From NCBI GenBank assembly GCA_001942185.1, contig MKJV01000101.1, positions 124,001 to 188,000 on the forward strand: 64,000 nt of DNA. The letters are read 5' to 3'. Below are positions 17,729 through 27,152 of this stretch, piece after piece; positions within the stretch are counted from its first letter, which is position 1; every line of letters begins with the position of its first letter. Made by a program: the position numbers and the translations under genes. Origin of the DNA: Pseudonocardia sp. CNS-004 (lineage in GTDB: Bacteria; Actinomycetota; Actinomycetes; Mycobacteriales; Pseudonocardiaceae). The notes beneath the pieces were generated by a model. The model searched no databases. It had not been told where the DNA came from and worked only from the letters and a program-made list of their open reading frames with translations.

Positions 17729-18583
17729 TCAGAAGCTGGTCCCGTGGCTCGCCCCGTAGCCGCCGCCGTAGTCGCTGTGGTGGGCTGTCGCCTGGTTCCG
17801 GCTGCCACGGCCATCGGGACGGCGCGGTGGCGGGATCTCGGACGGATCGGCCCACCAGACACGCGCCGCCGACATCCACCATTGCCGGAAGTCGAAGTCC
17901 GACGGTCGCAGCCCCGGCAACGCGCAAGCCCGGGCCGCCGCCGCGCGGGCGGCCGGGTCCCACTCGACCGTCCTGACCCCGGACTCATGCATGCCGCGTA
18001 GCGCCTCGTCCAGCTCCGAGGCCGTCAACCCCTGCTCGGCCGATTCGAAGACGCGCACGGTGGTGGGATCGACCGCTGACCAGCCCCAGATCGGGCGTTC
18101 CGCGAGGGCTTTCCTGCGTCTGTCCCGTTCCCGCCCGTCCGCCAGCGCCTGCTCGTGGAAGCGTCGCCGCTCCTGGTCCTTCTGCTGCCGCTCGCCCAGC
18201 GCGGCCTCTTCCCGCCGACCGATCTCGTCGATCACGGGCTGGTACGCCACCCGCGCGGCTTCCGTCGCCTGCCGGTAGGTCTGCCTCGCCCGCTCGACCC
18301 GCCGGGCGTAGCCGGGCAGCAATCGGCGCCATTCGGAGTCGACGACCCGCCCGTACGCGCGACCCGCCGAGCGGATCGCGTCTCCGTAGGCGGCTCCGGC
18401 CTCACTCCACGCACGCAGGTCCGCCGTGGTGCCCCGGACGCAGCCCCGGCCGATCTCGCCGTTGTGCGACTCTTCGAGCGAGATGCGGTCGAAGAAGGTG
18501 CCCCGCTCCAGACACGACTCCAGGCCTCCCCGCCACACCATGATCCGAATCTGCCGCGAGGACTCGGGCTGCACGGGCTCCAC
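17729..18583 (-). CDS. Hypothetical protein with central coiled coil
   Basis: This intact protein of 284 residues was not recognised. Residues 70-165 are a long charged helical region rich in Arg, Glu and Ala (YARRVERARQTYRQATEAAR). Then comes a compact part with GWSAVDPTTVRVFESAEQGL, LTASELDEALRGMHESGVRT and SDFDFRQWWMSAARVWWADP, and a Gly/His/Tyr-rich tail. No signal peptide or membrane segment is present. The GTG at 18583 is weakly supported; ATG 18541 is an alternative. It stands alone, downstream of two tRNA genes on the same strand. Confidence 0.55.
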   Translation of the reverse strand: MEPVQPESSRQIRIMVWRGGLESCLERGTFFDRISLEESHNGEIGRGCVRGTTADLRAWSEAGAAYGDAIRSAGRAYGRVVDSEWRRLLPGYARRVERARQTYRQATEAARVAYQPVIDEIGRREEAALGERQQKDQERRRFHEQALADGRERDRRRKALAERPIWGWSAVDPTTVRVFESAEQGLTASELDEALRGMHESGVRTVEWDPAARAAAARACALPGLRPSDFDFRQWWMSAARVWWADPSEIPPPRRPDGRGSRNQATAHHSDYGGGYGASHGTSF

Positions 18584-18637
18584 CCCCTAGTCCGAGGATC
18601 GCACGGACCGCAGCGGCAGGCACCCACAAGCAGGTAC

Positions 18638-18671
18638 CCCACGACACAGGGCGACCCACGACACAGGGCGA
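18638..18671. repeat. Two exact 17-bp direct repeats
   Basis: CCCACGACACAGGGCGA occurs at 18638-18654 and at 18655-18671 without a gap, and CCCACG follows. It lies between the hypothetical gene at 17729-18583 and the tRNA-Arg gene. Possible slippage product. Confidence 0.8.
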
Positions 18672-18725
18672 CCCACGCCCGCGACGCAGGCGCTCCGGAC
18701 GCAGGACGACCACAGGGATGGGGGT

Positions 18726-18774
18726 CCGGGGGCACAGCCCCCGGCTGGGGGTGTGGGGGGCTGGGCCCCCCACA
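18726..18774. repeat. Pair of GC-rich intergenic hairpins
   Basis: There are two tight stem-loops in a row. CCGGGGGC-ACA-GCCCCCGG is at 18726-18744, and GTGGGGGGC with GCCCCCCAC around TGG is at 18753-18773. Similar GGGG/CCCC double hairpins are common between actinobacterial genes. It could end transcription of the tRNA genes that read towards it. Confidence 0.65.
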
Positions 18775-18839
18775 AGACACGACGATGATCGGCAAGAGGC
18801 GAAGTCGCGAAGCGACGAGCAGCGTCGCCCCCGATCGAG

Positions 18840-18912
18840 TGCGCCCGAAGGGATTCGAACCCCTAACCTTCTGATCCGTAGTCAGATGCTCTATCCGTTG
18901 AGCTACGGGCGC
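18840..18912 (-). tRNA. tRNA-Arg (anticodon ACG)
   Basis: The cloverleaf is complete on the minus strand: acceptor GCGCCCG with CGGGCGC, anticodon arm TCTGA-CTACGGA-TCAGA giving anticodon ACG, T arm with GGTTCGAATCC. The discriminator is A at 18840 and CCA is not encoded. It reads CGU codons (and, after deamination, CGC and CGA). Confidence 0.93.
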
Positions 18913-18967
18913 GTGCTGTTCAGTTGTACCTCATGCCGTGACGACCCGGGAGTCGACCACGCCAGCG

Positions 18968-19057
18968 CGGAGGCTCCGGGATTTGAACCCGGGATGGGGG
19001 GTGACCCCAAACCGCATTAGCAGTGCGGCGCCATAGACCAGACTAGGCGAAGCTCCC
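18968..19057 (-). tRNA. tRNA-Ser (anticodon GCT) with an acceptor-stem mismatch
   Basis: This is a class II tRNA on the minus strand. The anticodon arm CCGCA-CTGCTAA-TGCGG gives anticodon GCT; there is a long variable arm, and the T arm has GGGTTCAAATCCC. The 3' acceptor strand is AGCCTCC with discriminator G. The 5' strand reads GGGAGCT where GGAGGCT is expected, leaving an A-C mismatch at pair 4-69 and a G-U pair at 3-70. One lost G would explain it, like the many coding indels in this window. Confidence 0.88.
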
Positions 19058-19110
19058 GGGGCCTCTCGGCCGCCAGCGAGTACCAGAGTACATGGGCCCG
19101 TCCAGGGGCT

Positions 19111-21079
19111 TCACGACCCCCCGGCTGCGAGGGCGAGGAAGGGGCCGAGCGCGTCGGGGTTCTGGAGGGCGCCGCGGCTGACGGCCCGCTCCGGGGGCGT
19201 GCCGGCGAGGATCTTCTTGACGGGGACCTCGCACTTCTTGCCGTTCAGGGTGCGGGGTACGGCGTCGACCAGTACGAAGCGGTCGGGGACGTGGCGGGGC
19301 GACAGTTCGGTGCGCAGGGCGCGGCGCAGGGCCGGTTCGACGTCGTCGAGCGTGGCGCCCTCGGCGAGGACGAGGAAGCACAGGAGCGCACCCTCGTCGC
19401 GGGCGCCGAGCTCGGTGGTGTCGATCACCAGCGAGTCGAGCACCTGGTCGAAGCCTTCGACGACGGCGTAGAAGTCGGCCGTGCCCATCCGCACGCCGCC
19501 GCGGTTGAGCGTGGAGTCGCTGCGGCCGTAGATGACGAACGAGCCGCGGGGGGTGCGGCGGACCCAGTCGCCGTGGCGCCAGACGCCGGGGAACTCGTCG
19601 AAGTAGGCCTCGCGCAGGCGGGTGCCGTCCGGGTCGTTCCAGAACGACACCGGCATCGACGGCATCGGTTGCGTGATCACCAGTTCGCCGACCTCGTCGA
19701 CGAGGTCCTGACCCTTCTCGTCGTAGGAGGTGACGGCGGCGCCGAGCGCGGCGCAGCTGATCTCACCCAGCCAGACGGGCAGGTTCGGCGCGGAGCCGAC
19801 GAACGCGGCGCAGACGTCGGTGCCGCCGGATACAGAGCAGATCTGCACGTGCTCGCCGACCGCGTCACCGACCCAGCGGAACCCCTCGGGCGACAGCGGG
19901 GCGCCGGTGGAGCCGAGCGCGCGCAGCCGCGTGAGGTCGAACTGGTCACGGGGCCGCAGCCCCGCCTTGAGGCTCGCCTGGATGAACGGGGCGGACGTGC
20001 CGAAGTAGGTGACGCGGTGGCGCTCGGCGAGCCGCCACAGCGCACCGAGGTCGGGGTGGCCGGGGTTCCCGTCGAAGAGGACCACCGTCGATTCGACGAG
20101 AAGACCGCCGATGAGGAGGTTCCACATCATCCAGCCGGTGGTCGTGAACCAGAAGAACCGGTCGTCGGGCCCGAGCTCCATCTGCAGGCCGAGCGCCTTG
20201 AGGTGCTCCAGGACGATGCCGCCGTGGCCGTGGACGATGCCCTTCGGCAACCCGGTGGTGCCGGACGAGTAGAGCACCCACAGCGGGTGGTCGAAGGGCA
20301 CCGGCTCGAAGGCGAGCTCACCGGGGGTGCCGGTGAAGTCGGCCCATGAGACGGCGCCGTCGAGCTCGGCGGCCTCGTCCAGGTACGGCACGAGCACCGT
20401 GGCGGCGAGGGTCGGCAGCTTCTCCCGCAGCTGCTGCACGGTGCCGCGGACGTCGAACCGCTTGCCGCTGTAGACGTACCCGTCCACGGCGAGCAGGACC
20501 TTCGGCTCGATCTGGGCGAAGCGGTCGTGCACCGCGCGGGCGCGAAGTCCGGGGAGCAGGACGACCAGATCGCTCCGAGGCTCGCCGCTGCGAGGAACGT
20601 GACGAGCGTCTCGACGCTGTTGGGCGCCAGCGCGACGACCCGGTCGCCGCGGCCGACCCCGCACCGGACGAGTCCCACTCGCGCCCGGCCGACGAGATCA
20701 CGCAGCTCGCCGCGCGTCACCTCGCGTTCGACCCCGTCCTCGCGGGCGAAGACGAGGGCGGTGTCGCGTCCGCGCCGACGGCGAGCGCCTGCTCGGCGTA
20801 GTTCAGCGTGGCGCCGGGGAACCACTCGGCACCGGGCATCGTGGTGCGCCCCAGCACGGAGGCGGGCCGGTCGTGGAAGCGGACGCCGAGGAACTCCGCG
20901 ACGGCCGACCAGAAACCCTCGAGATCGCGCACCGACCAGTCGTGCAGGGCCGCGTAGTCACCCGCGTCGACACCGCGGTGCTCGCGCACCCAGTCGGTGA
21001 ACTCGGCCAGCCGGCCGCGCTGCGTTGCGTCGGGGGCCCACAGGATCTCGGGGGTGTCGGGAGTCGCGGCGCCGGTCAT
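19111..21079 (-). CDS. Acetoacetyl-CoA synthetase (two frameshifts)
   Basis: An ANL-superfamily ligase of about 655 residues. From ATG 21079 the front (WAPDATQRGRLAEFTDWVRE) matches acetoacetate-CoA ligases. The AMP-binding motif is LYSSGTTGLPKGIVHG. Further motifs are GWMMWN, the A8-like YGRSDSTLNRGGVRMG, and the catalytic lysine region RTLNGKKCEVPVKKI. Breaks near 20760 and 20540 place the residue 110-180 region in another frame. It activates acetoacetate with ATP for use of ketone bodies or polyketide/PHB intermediates. The hydrolase gene at 21.1-21.8 kb reads towards it from upstream on the same strand, 40 bp away. Confidence 0.85.
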
Positions 21080-21119
21080 ACGCGCAGCATGCATTCCGGC
21101 GGCGCGACGCGCCAGATCG

Positions 21120-21814
21120 TCAGCGCAGGTGTGAGTCGAACCAGTTGAGGGTGCGCTGCCAGGCCTGGGCGGCCACGTCCGGGTCGTCGTCGAACCGGTG
21201 CCCGCGGCGCGGGTAGACGACCACGTCGGTGGCCACCTGGGAGGACGCGGCGGCGTCCCGCAGCCGGTCGACCTCGGGGTCGGTGCCGCCGCCGTTCGCC
21301 TCGCCGTAGATGCCCAGCCAGGGGCAGGTGAGCCCGGGAGCGGCGTCGACGAGCGCGGGCATCCCGGCGGCCGGCGCCGCCACCCGGTCACCCGCCACCG
21401 TGACGGCCGCGCCGAGCGTGCGTTTGGCGGCCACGAGCAGGGCCACCGAGCCACCCAGGTCGAAGCCGATCACCCCCATCCGGTCGGGGGTGACGCCGTG
21501 CTCGGCGAGCCATCCGAACGCGGTGTCCGTGTCGGCCATCACCTGCTCGCCGTCGAGCCGGTCGACCTGGAGCTGGACCTCCTCGTCGGCGCCCGCGAGC
21601 TCGTCGGCGCGTCGCGGTGGTAGAGGTGGGGTGCGACGGCGAGCCAGCCGTCCGCAGCGAGACCGTGCACGATGCCGCGTACCGAGTCGGTGACACCCCG
21701 CGCCTCGTGCAGCACCACGATCCCCCCGCGGATCGCGCTGACCGGTTCTGCGACGGTGAGTCGCAGCGCACTGCCGTCGACCAACGGGACGGTCTCGGTG
21801 CGGATCTCGGTCAT
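21120..21814 (-). CDS. Dienelactone hydrolase-family protein with Asp at the nucleophile site (frameshifted)
   Basis: An alpha/beta hydrolase of about 230 residues from ATG 21814. The start (GGIVVLHEARGVTDSVRGIV, HLYHRDA) and end (VVVYPRRGHRFDDDP with the catalytic His) follow the dienelactone hydrolase family. The nucleophile elbow, usually GFCxGG, reads GVIGFDLGGSVALL, with Asp for Cys. The usual acid position (GE-x-D) reads GEANGGG. A frameshift near 21615 splits it. An Asp nucleophile would suit dehalogenase or epoxide hydrolase chemistry, but this is inference. Confidence 0.75.
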
Positions 21815-21876
21815 GTGGCCAGGGTGTCACGGCGGGGTGAAGGTGCGCCCTCCCGGGCACGGTTACCGTGACGTTC

Positions 21877-22928
21877 ATGACGCTGATCCGCCCGGACCTC
21901 GACACCCTGCCGGCCTACGTGCCCGGGAAGGCCATCCCGGGCGCCATCAAGCTGGCGAGCAACGAGGTGCCGCTGCCGCCCACCCCGCACGTTCTCGCCG
22001 CGATCGCGGAGGCCGCAGCGGGCGGCAACCGCTACCCCGACCTCGCCGTCGCAGGTCTCACGGCCCGGCTGGCCGACGCGAGGGGCGTCGCGGCCGAGCG
22101 GATCGCGGTGGGCTGCGGGTCGGTGAGCCTGTGCCAGCAGCTGGTGCAGGCCACCTGCCACGAGCCGGAGGACGAGGTGGTGTACGCGTGGCGGTCGTTC
22201 GAGGCGTACCCGATCGTCACCCAGATCGGCGGGGCCACGATCCGGACAGTCCCGCTCGACCCCGCGTTCCGCCACGACGTCGACGCGATGGCCGCCGCGG
22301 TCGGGCCGCGGACCCGCCTCGTGTTCGTCTGCAGCCCGAACAACCCGACGGGCACCGTGGTCACGCGCGCGGAGCTGGACCGCCTCCTCGCGGCCGTGCC
22401 GCCGGACGTGCTGGTGGCGCTGGACGAGGCCTACCACGAGTACGTCACGGACCCGGACGCCGTGAACGGCATGGACCTGGTCGACGCCCACCCGAACCTC
22501 GTGGTGCTCCGCACGTTCTCGAAGGCCTACCGGCTGGCCGCGCTGCGCGTCGGGTACGCGATCGGGTCGCCGGATGTGGCGACCGCGCTGCGGAAGGTCT
22601 GCTCGCCGTTCAGCGTGAGCACGCTGGCGCAGACCGCCGCCGTCGCCGCCCTGGAGGACGAGGAGGAACTCCTCGCCGGCTGCGCCGGCGTGGTCGAGGA
22701 ACGGGTGCGGGTGCGCGACGCCCTGCTCGACGCGGGCTACACGGTGCCGCCCACGCAGGCCAACTTCGTGTGGCTCGCCCTCGGCGAACGCACCACCCGT
22801 TCGCGGCGCACTGCCTCGACCACAAGGTCGTCGTGCGCCCGTTCCACCCCGACGGCGTGCGCGTCACGGTGTCCACGCCGGAGGAGAACGACGCGTTCCT
22901 CGCCGCGGCCCGGGCATTCGAGGGGTAG
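21877..22928 (+). CDS. Histidinol-phosphate/aromatic aminotransferase (HisC/Pat type), frameshifted
   Basis: A fold-type I PLP enzyme of about 350 residues with KLASNEVPLPPTPHV at the start, CSPNNPTGTVV, DEAYHEY and the PLP lysine in RTFSKAYRLAALRVGYAIG. The C-terminal substrate Arg region is VVVRPFHPDGVRVTV. The family holds histidinol-phosphate and phenylalanine aminotransferases, which motifs alone do not separate. There are no his genes nearby, so the aromatic (Pat) assignment is somewhat more likely. A break near 22797 shifts the last 45 residues. The start is taken at ATG 21877. Confidence 0.8.
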
Positions 22929-22937
22929 GGACGAAAG

Positions 22938-22969
22938 CGGCCCGGCCCCGACGGATCGGGGCCGGGCCG
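22938..22969. terminator. Bidirectional terminator hairpin
   Basis: CGGCCCGGCCCCG (22938-22950) and CGGGGCCGGGCCG (22957-22969) form a perfect 13-bp stem with a 6-base loop, placed between the converging aminotransferase and GlsB-like genes. Confidence 0.85.
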
Positions 22970-22983
22970 GTGATGGACAGGGG

Positions 22984-23259
22984 TCAGCGTGTGACGCCGC
23001 GCTTGCTGTAGATGCCTGCGACGACCGTGACACCGATCGCGGCCACGACGACCTGCATGATCAGCTCGATCCAGTCGATGCCGCCGGTGTCGGCCACACC
23101 GAACAGGCCGGCGATCCAGGTGCCGATGAATGCCGCCACGATCCCGACCAGGATGGTCAACCAGATCGGGATGTTCTGCTTCCCCGGCGCCACGAGGCGA
23201 CCGACGAACCCGATGATCGCCCCGATGACGATGGCGGTAATGATCCCGGTAATGGTCAT
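22984..23259 (-). CDS. GlsB/YeaQ/YmgE-family stress membrane protein
   Basis: This intact protein of 91 residues has three hydrophobic segments and the family pattern GAIIGFVGRLVAPGKQNIPI, IAAFIGTWIAGLFG-like text and a basic end. It was formerly called transglycosylase-associated. It is a small inner-membrane protein often induced by envelope or general stress; the molecular role is unknown. GGAG lies before ATG 23259. It is monocistronic, with a terminator directly after it. Confidence 0.88.
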   Translation of the reverse strand: MTITGIITAIVIGAIIGFVGRLVAPGKQNIPIWLTILVGIVAAFIGTWIAGLFGVADTGGIDWIELIMQVVVAAIGVTVVAGIYSKRGVTR

Positions 23260-23400
23260 TCGCGCTCCCGACTCTCCTCCGGGCCGCACCCCTCGCGGCT
23301 CGTGTACGCCCCTTGGGTAGCACGGAGTGACCGGCGTCGCACCTCGCAGCAGCAGATGCCACCCGGTCGGGCCGCGTTTCGGTAACGGTTACGCCGTCAG

Positions 23401-24081
23401 TCAGGCCTCGAGGACGTAACCCTCCCCGCGGACGGTCCGGATGCGGTCCGCGCCGATCTTGCGCCGCAGGTAGGAGATGTAGACCTGCACGAGGTTGGGC
23501 GACGCCGGGTCCGACCAGACCTCGCGGGCCAGCCGGTGCGGGGGCACCACCTCGCCCGGATCGGCGAGCAGCGACATGAGGAGCGCGTACTCGGTGGGCG
23601 AGAGCGACACGGGCTGGCCGTCGACGCTCACGTCACCGAACTCGGTGTCGACGACGAGCTCGCCGTGGCGCAGCACGGTGTTCTCGACGGCGGGACCGAG
23701 CCGCAGCCGCAGCCGGATCCGGGCCGCCAGCTCGTCGACGGCGAACGGGCGCACGAGGAAGTCGTCGCGGTCGCCGCGCAACAGGCCGAGCAGGCCGAGT
23801 CTGCGTTCGCGCGGGGTGACGGCGATGACGGGTACGTGCGGCGCCTCCGTCTGGACCGCGGCCAGGACGGCGGCCTGGTCGGGGCCCGGCAGCTCGACGT
23901 CGAGCACGACGAGGGCGGGGTCGCGGGCGCGGACGGCGTCGAGCACACCGATCCCGTCGCTCACGGGGCTGACGGACACACCTTCGGAGCGGAGGCTGCG
24001 CAGCACGGAGGCGGACGCGGCTGTCGGGGGCAGCGCCAGCAGCACGTGGTTCTTGGTCGAGGGCTCGTTGGTCAGGGGCAT
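23401..24081 (-). CDS. Orphan OmpR-type response regulator with atypical receiver
   Basis: The winged-helix DNA-binding domain is clear (SPTEYALLMSLLADPGEVVP, SYLRRKIGADRIRTVRGEGY). The receiver keeps the Asp (ALVVLDVELPGP) and Thr (VIAVTPRER). It lacks the acidic pair after the first strand (HVLLALPPTAA) and has Arg for the conserved Lys (FLVRPF). Such receivers usually do not respond to normal phosphorylation. No histidine kinase is adjacent. The start is set at ATG 24081, where domain homology begins; the frame stays open upstream to 24243. It is 226 residues long. Confidence 0.8.
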   Translation of the reverse strand: MPLTNEPSTKNHVLLALPPTAASASVLRSLRSEGVSVSPVSDGIGVLDAVRARDPALVVLDVELPGPDQAAVLAAVQTEAPHVPVIAVTPRERRLGLLGLLRGDRDDFLVRPFAVDELAARIRLRLRLGPAVENTVLRHGELVVDTEFGDVSVDGQPVSLSPTEYALLMSLLADPGEVVPPHRLAREVWSDPASPNLVQVYISYLRRKIGADRIRTVRGEGYVLEA

Positions 24082-24265
24082 CGTGTTCGGGGGCACGGAC
24101 ACACGCGCCGACGCGGCGGTCGACGTGTACGAGGACGCACCCCCCGGGGGAGCAGCGGGGAGCATCGCCCGACACTTTGGCGTAGCGAGGGCGGCGTAAC
24201 AATCGGCTAACGGAGCGACATCGCCTCCTCCAGTACGACGCATGGGCGTCAGCTGAGAGTGTCAT

Positions 24266-24281
24266 TACTCCGAAAGGAGTA
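24266..24281. other. Small hairpin with GAAA tetraloop
   Basis: TACTCC-GAAA-GGAGTA lies in the 327-base gap between the response regulator and the GH16 gene. It could be part of the leader or regulatory region of the GH16 gene. Nothing else in the gap stands out. Confidence 0.4.
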
Positions 24282-24408
24282 CGCCCAGCGCGCGAGATCG
24301 CCGTTCTGCTGCGATCCGGCGCGCACAGCCGACCCCTGGGCGCGCACGAGCAACCTCGACTCTCAGGTTTCCGATCACGAGACGGCGCCGTCCCTATCGT
24401 TCGGCCCC

Positions 24409-25512
24409 ATGCGAAGGACCACCTCCGCAGTGGGCGGTCGCCCGGACTCCGAGCGCGGCAGCGGCGCTGTCACGAACACCGGCCGCCACCGGCTCCCGTC
24501 CCGCTACGGGGAGGCCGTCGTCACCACCGACGCGCCCCGGGCCGGCACCACGACCCGACGGCTCGCGCCGCTGGCGGTCGGCGCGGTCGTGATGCTCGTC
24601 GCCACCGTGGTCGCCACGCTCGCGCAACCCCCGCAGGACCCGGCGCTCGCGGCCCAGGAGCTGAGCAACACCGTGGCCGACGCGGAACCCGCCCAGGCGC
24701 CGCCCTCCACCCCGGAACCGACCCCGGAGCCGACGCCCGAGCCGACCGTCGCACCACAGGCCGCCGCCCCGACCGAGGCTCCGGCCACGAGCAAGTCGGA
24801 CGCCGCCGAGAGCAAGAAGAGCGCGGGCGAGAACAGCGCGAGCAAGGACGGCGGTGGACAGGCCGCAGCGGCGCCCGCAAGAGCGGGGGCGAGGGCCGGT
24901 CGGCCGCCTCCGCGCAGGGCTGGACCCGCGTGGGCGGCGACGAGTTCAACGGCGGGATGAGCCCGCTGTGGAGCCCGTACGACAGCGAGGGCCACGCCGG
25001 CAACGGACGCCGCACGCCGGATGCCGTCAGCGTCGAGAACGGCTCGCTCGTGATCCGCGGCGACTCCGAGGGCAACACCGGCGGGATGTCGTGGAAAGAG
25101 GACCAGCGCTTCGGGCGCTGGGAGATGCGCGCCAAGTTCCCCCGAGGGCGACGACCAGTACCACCCGGTGCTGATCCTCTGGCGGGACAGCGGCGGCAAG
25201 GAGAACGGCGAGGTCGACTTCGCCGAGACGACCAGCGCGTCGGACGACGTCTCCTTCTTCCTGCACTACGGCAGCGAGCAGGAGTACGCGAAGAAGACCA
25301 TCGACATCACCCAGTGGCACAACTACGCCGTCGAGTGGGTGGACGGCCGGATCACCGGCTACATCGATGGTCAGAAGTGGTTCGAGAGCACGGACGAGAA
25401 GACCCTCCCGCCGGGGAAGATGCACCCGACGATCCAGCTCGACTACTTCCCCGAGGGCGGCTCGCCCAAGCCCACCGAGATGTACGTCGACTACATGCGG
25501 GTCTACCGCTAG
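24409..25512 (+). CDS. Secreted or membrane-anchored GH16 beta-glucanase (two frameshifts)
   Basis: From ATG 24409 there is a long cytoplasmic/basic start, one membrane segment (LAVGAVVMLVATVVATLA), a PT/E linker (TPEPTPEPTPEPT) and a Ser/Lys/Ala stretch. Then comes a GH16 domain beginning GWTRVGGDEFNGGMSPLWSP. The catalytic motif GEVDFAE (two Glu, one Asp) is intact, followed by WHNYAVEWVDGRITGYIDG. Breaks lie near 24880 (lost base) and 25140 (an extra C in a C run). It probably cleaves beta-1,3 or mixed-link glucans, such as fungal or plant walls. The C-terminal domain is complete at 25512. Confidence 0.83.
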
Positions 25513-25588
25513 GGCATCCAGGACTTCCCGCACGATCGCCCGATACCCCGTCCCGCCCGGCGCTCCCCACCGGGCGGGACGGGATGTT

Positions 25589-26564
25589 TCACGGGACGGC
25601 CAGCACTTTCGCGAGCCGGGCGTCCGACTCGCGCAGGGCGTCCAGGTCGAACGTCGAGGTCGACGGGAGCAGTTCGTCGGCGCGGTGCGGGCGAACAGTT
25701 CCCCCAGCTCATCGGCGACCGTGGACTCGTCGCCGTGCACGGTGCGGCCGAGGGCGTCGTCCACGACGGCGCGCTGCCGATCAGACAGCACGCGGTCCGG
25801 ATCGACCGGCTCCAGCGCGGGGAACCGACCGGTCGTGCGCGCCGCGGCCAGCGCCCACGCCTCGGGGAGGGCGAGCTCGCGCGCGGCGGCGAGCGAGTCG
25901 GCGATCAGCACGTCGAGCGAGACCACCACGTACGGCCTGCCGCCTGCGGAGCGGACCCGGGCCCGGTAGTCCTCGAGCGCGGCGCCGACGTCCGGGCCGT
26001 CCAGCACGGGCCCGCCGAGCACCACCGGCAGGCCGGCGTCGCCCGCCACCGCGAGACCCCTCCCGGTGGCCAGCACGAACACCGGAACCGGCCGCTCCAG
26101 CCGTGGCCGGGCCGTGACAGGACCGCGGGCCTCGAGGTAGGAGCGCAGCTCGTCGAGGTCGGCGGCAAAGGTGTCCGGCGCGTCCGCCTCGCGGCGCAAC
26201 GCCGTGCGCACCGGTGCGGTGAAACCGAGCGACGCCCGACGCCCAGGTCGATCCGGCCCGGGAAGAGGGCGTCGAGCATCGCGAACTGCTCGGCCACGAC
26301 CAGCGGCTGGTGATTGGGCAGCATCACGCCACCCGAACCGACCCGGATGCGCTCGGTGCGCGCGGCGACGGCCGCGATCAGCACCGGCGGGCTCCCGCTC
26401 GCGATGCCGGGAACGGCGTGGTGCTCGGCCACCCAGAACCGGTGGTAGCCGAGCCAGTCGGCGCGCTGCGCCCGCTCCACCGTGTGGCGGAGCGCAGCGG
26501 CGTCCGGCTCACCGGCGCGGGTGCGCGAGCGATCCAGTAGCGAGAGCCTGACCTGCCGATCCAT
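25589..26564 (-). CDS. LLM-class flavin-dependent oxidoreductase (two frameshifts)
   Basis: A luciferase-like monooxygenase of about 325 residues. From ATG 26564: RLSLLDRSRTRAG, DWLGYHRFWVAEHHAVPGIA, AARTERIRVGSGGVMLPNHQ and VAEQFAMLDALFPGRIDLGV are hallmark pieces. Breaks occur near 26235 and 25680; the last frame ends FDLDALRESDARLAKVLAVP at 25591. Actinobacterial members use FMN or F420; the substrate is unknown. The gene is alone on its strand, and the 22-bp repeat array lies just upstream. Confidence 0.8.
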
Positions 26565-26651
26565 CACCCGGCGCAACACATCGGCCCGGCCGGTGATTCC
26601 GGCACGCCACGATCACGCTCTCAGGACGCGATTCAACTGCACCCAGAGCGC

Positions 26652-26812
26652 GACTCGCGCACATCCTCAGCGCGACTCGCGCATGGGGAGGCCTCCCCCA
26701 TGCCCGCGAGTCGCGCTCTCCATGCCCGCGAGTCGCGCTCTCCATGCCCGCGAGTCGCGCTCTCCGTGCGGGTGAGTCGCGCTCTCCGTGCGGGTGAGTC
26801 GCGCTCTCCGTG
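26652..26812. repeat. 22-bp-period repeat array (GAGTC core) that flips orientation
   Basis: The core GACTC occurs at 26652 and 26674, then its reverse complement GAGTC at 26708, 26730, 26752, 26774 and 26796. Both halves keep an exact 22-base step. The right half consists of three copies of ATGCCCGCGAGTCGCGCTCT plus CC, then two of GTGCGGGTGAGTCGCGCTCT plus CC. The switch point is the palindrome GGGGAGGCCTCCCC (26685-26698). The same plan is seen at 39.4 kb. Confidence 0.85.
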
Positions 26813-27041
26813 GGCGGCCCGGGCGTCGAGCGGGGACGTTGGTGTGCGGGCGGCCGCCGCGGATCTGCCGGGCCAGGTCGCCACGCGGGCCGACGTGGGT
26901 GGGATCGCCCTTCTTCGCCTTGGCGCGGCGCTCGGCCCGGTTCAACGGGGCCTCTTCCTCGTCCGGCTCCGGGGCGGGCTGCGAGGTGATGGTCGCGGCC
27001 TGGTCGGGCTGCTCGGGATCAGGTGTGACGGGCTGGGACAC
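26667..27041 (-). CDS. Small acidic/basic hypothetical protein whose tail runs into the repeat array
   Basis: A 124-residue frame from GTG 27041 with GGAGG at ideal spacing. Residues 1-30 are acidic and Pro/Gln-rich. Residues 31-75 are basic (NRAERRAKAKKGDPTHVGPR, RQIRGGRPHTNVPARR) and look genuinely coding. The remaining 45 residues (ESATRGHG-type text) are simply the 22-bp repeats translated. Either the repeats have entered the gene, or the true stop was lost by an indel near 26820. I do not know a function. Confidence 0.5.
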   Translation of the reverse strand: MSQPVTPDPEQPDQAATITSQPAPEPDEEEAPLNRAERRAKAKKGDPTHVGPRGDLARQIRGGRPHTNVPARRPGRPRRARLTRTESATHPHGERDSRAWRARLAGMESATRGHGGGLPMRESR

Positions 27042-27152
27042 GGAGAACCTCCGAGGTCGTGAGATGGGGGGCGGGCGGCGCTCAGAGGAACATCGGCACA
27101 GCGTAGTGCCCGGCCGGGGCGGGGCCGCGCGGTTTCCGCGTGCGGATCGCCC

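Noticed and set aside
26652..26812. The 22-bp array as a CRISPR
   Set aside because: Units are contiguous with no spacers, they change orientation in the middle, and there are no cas genes nearby.
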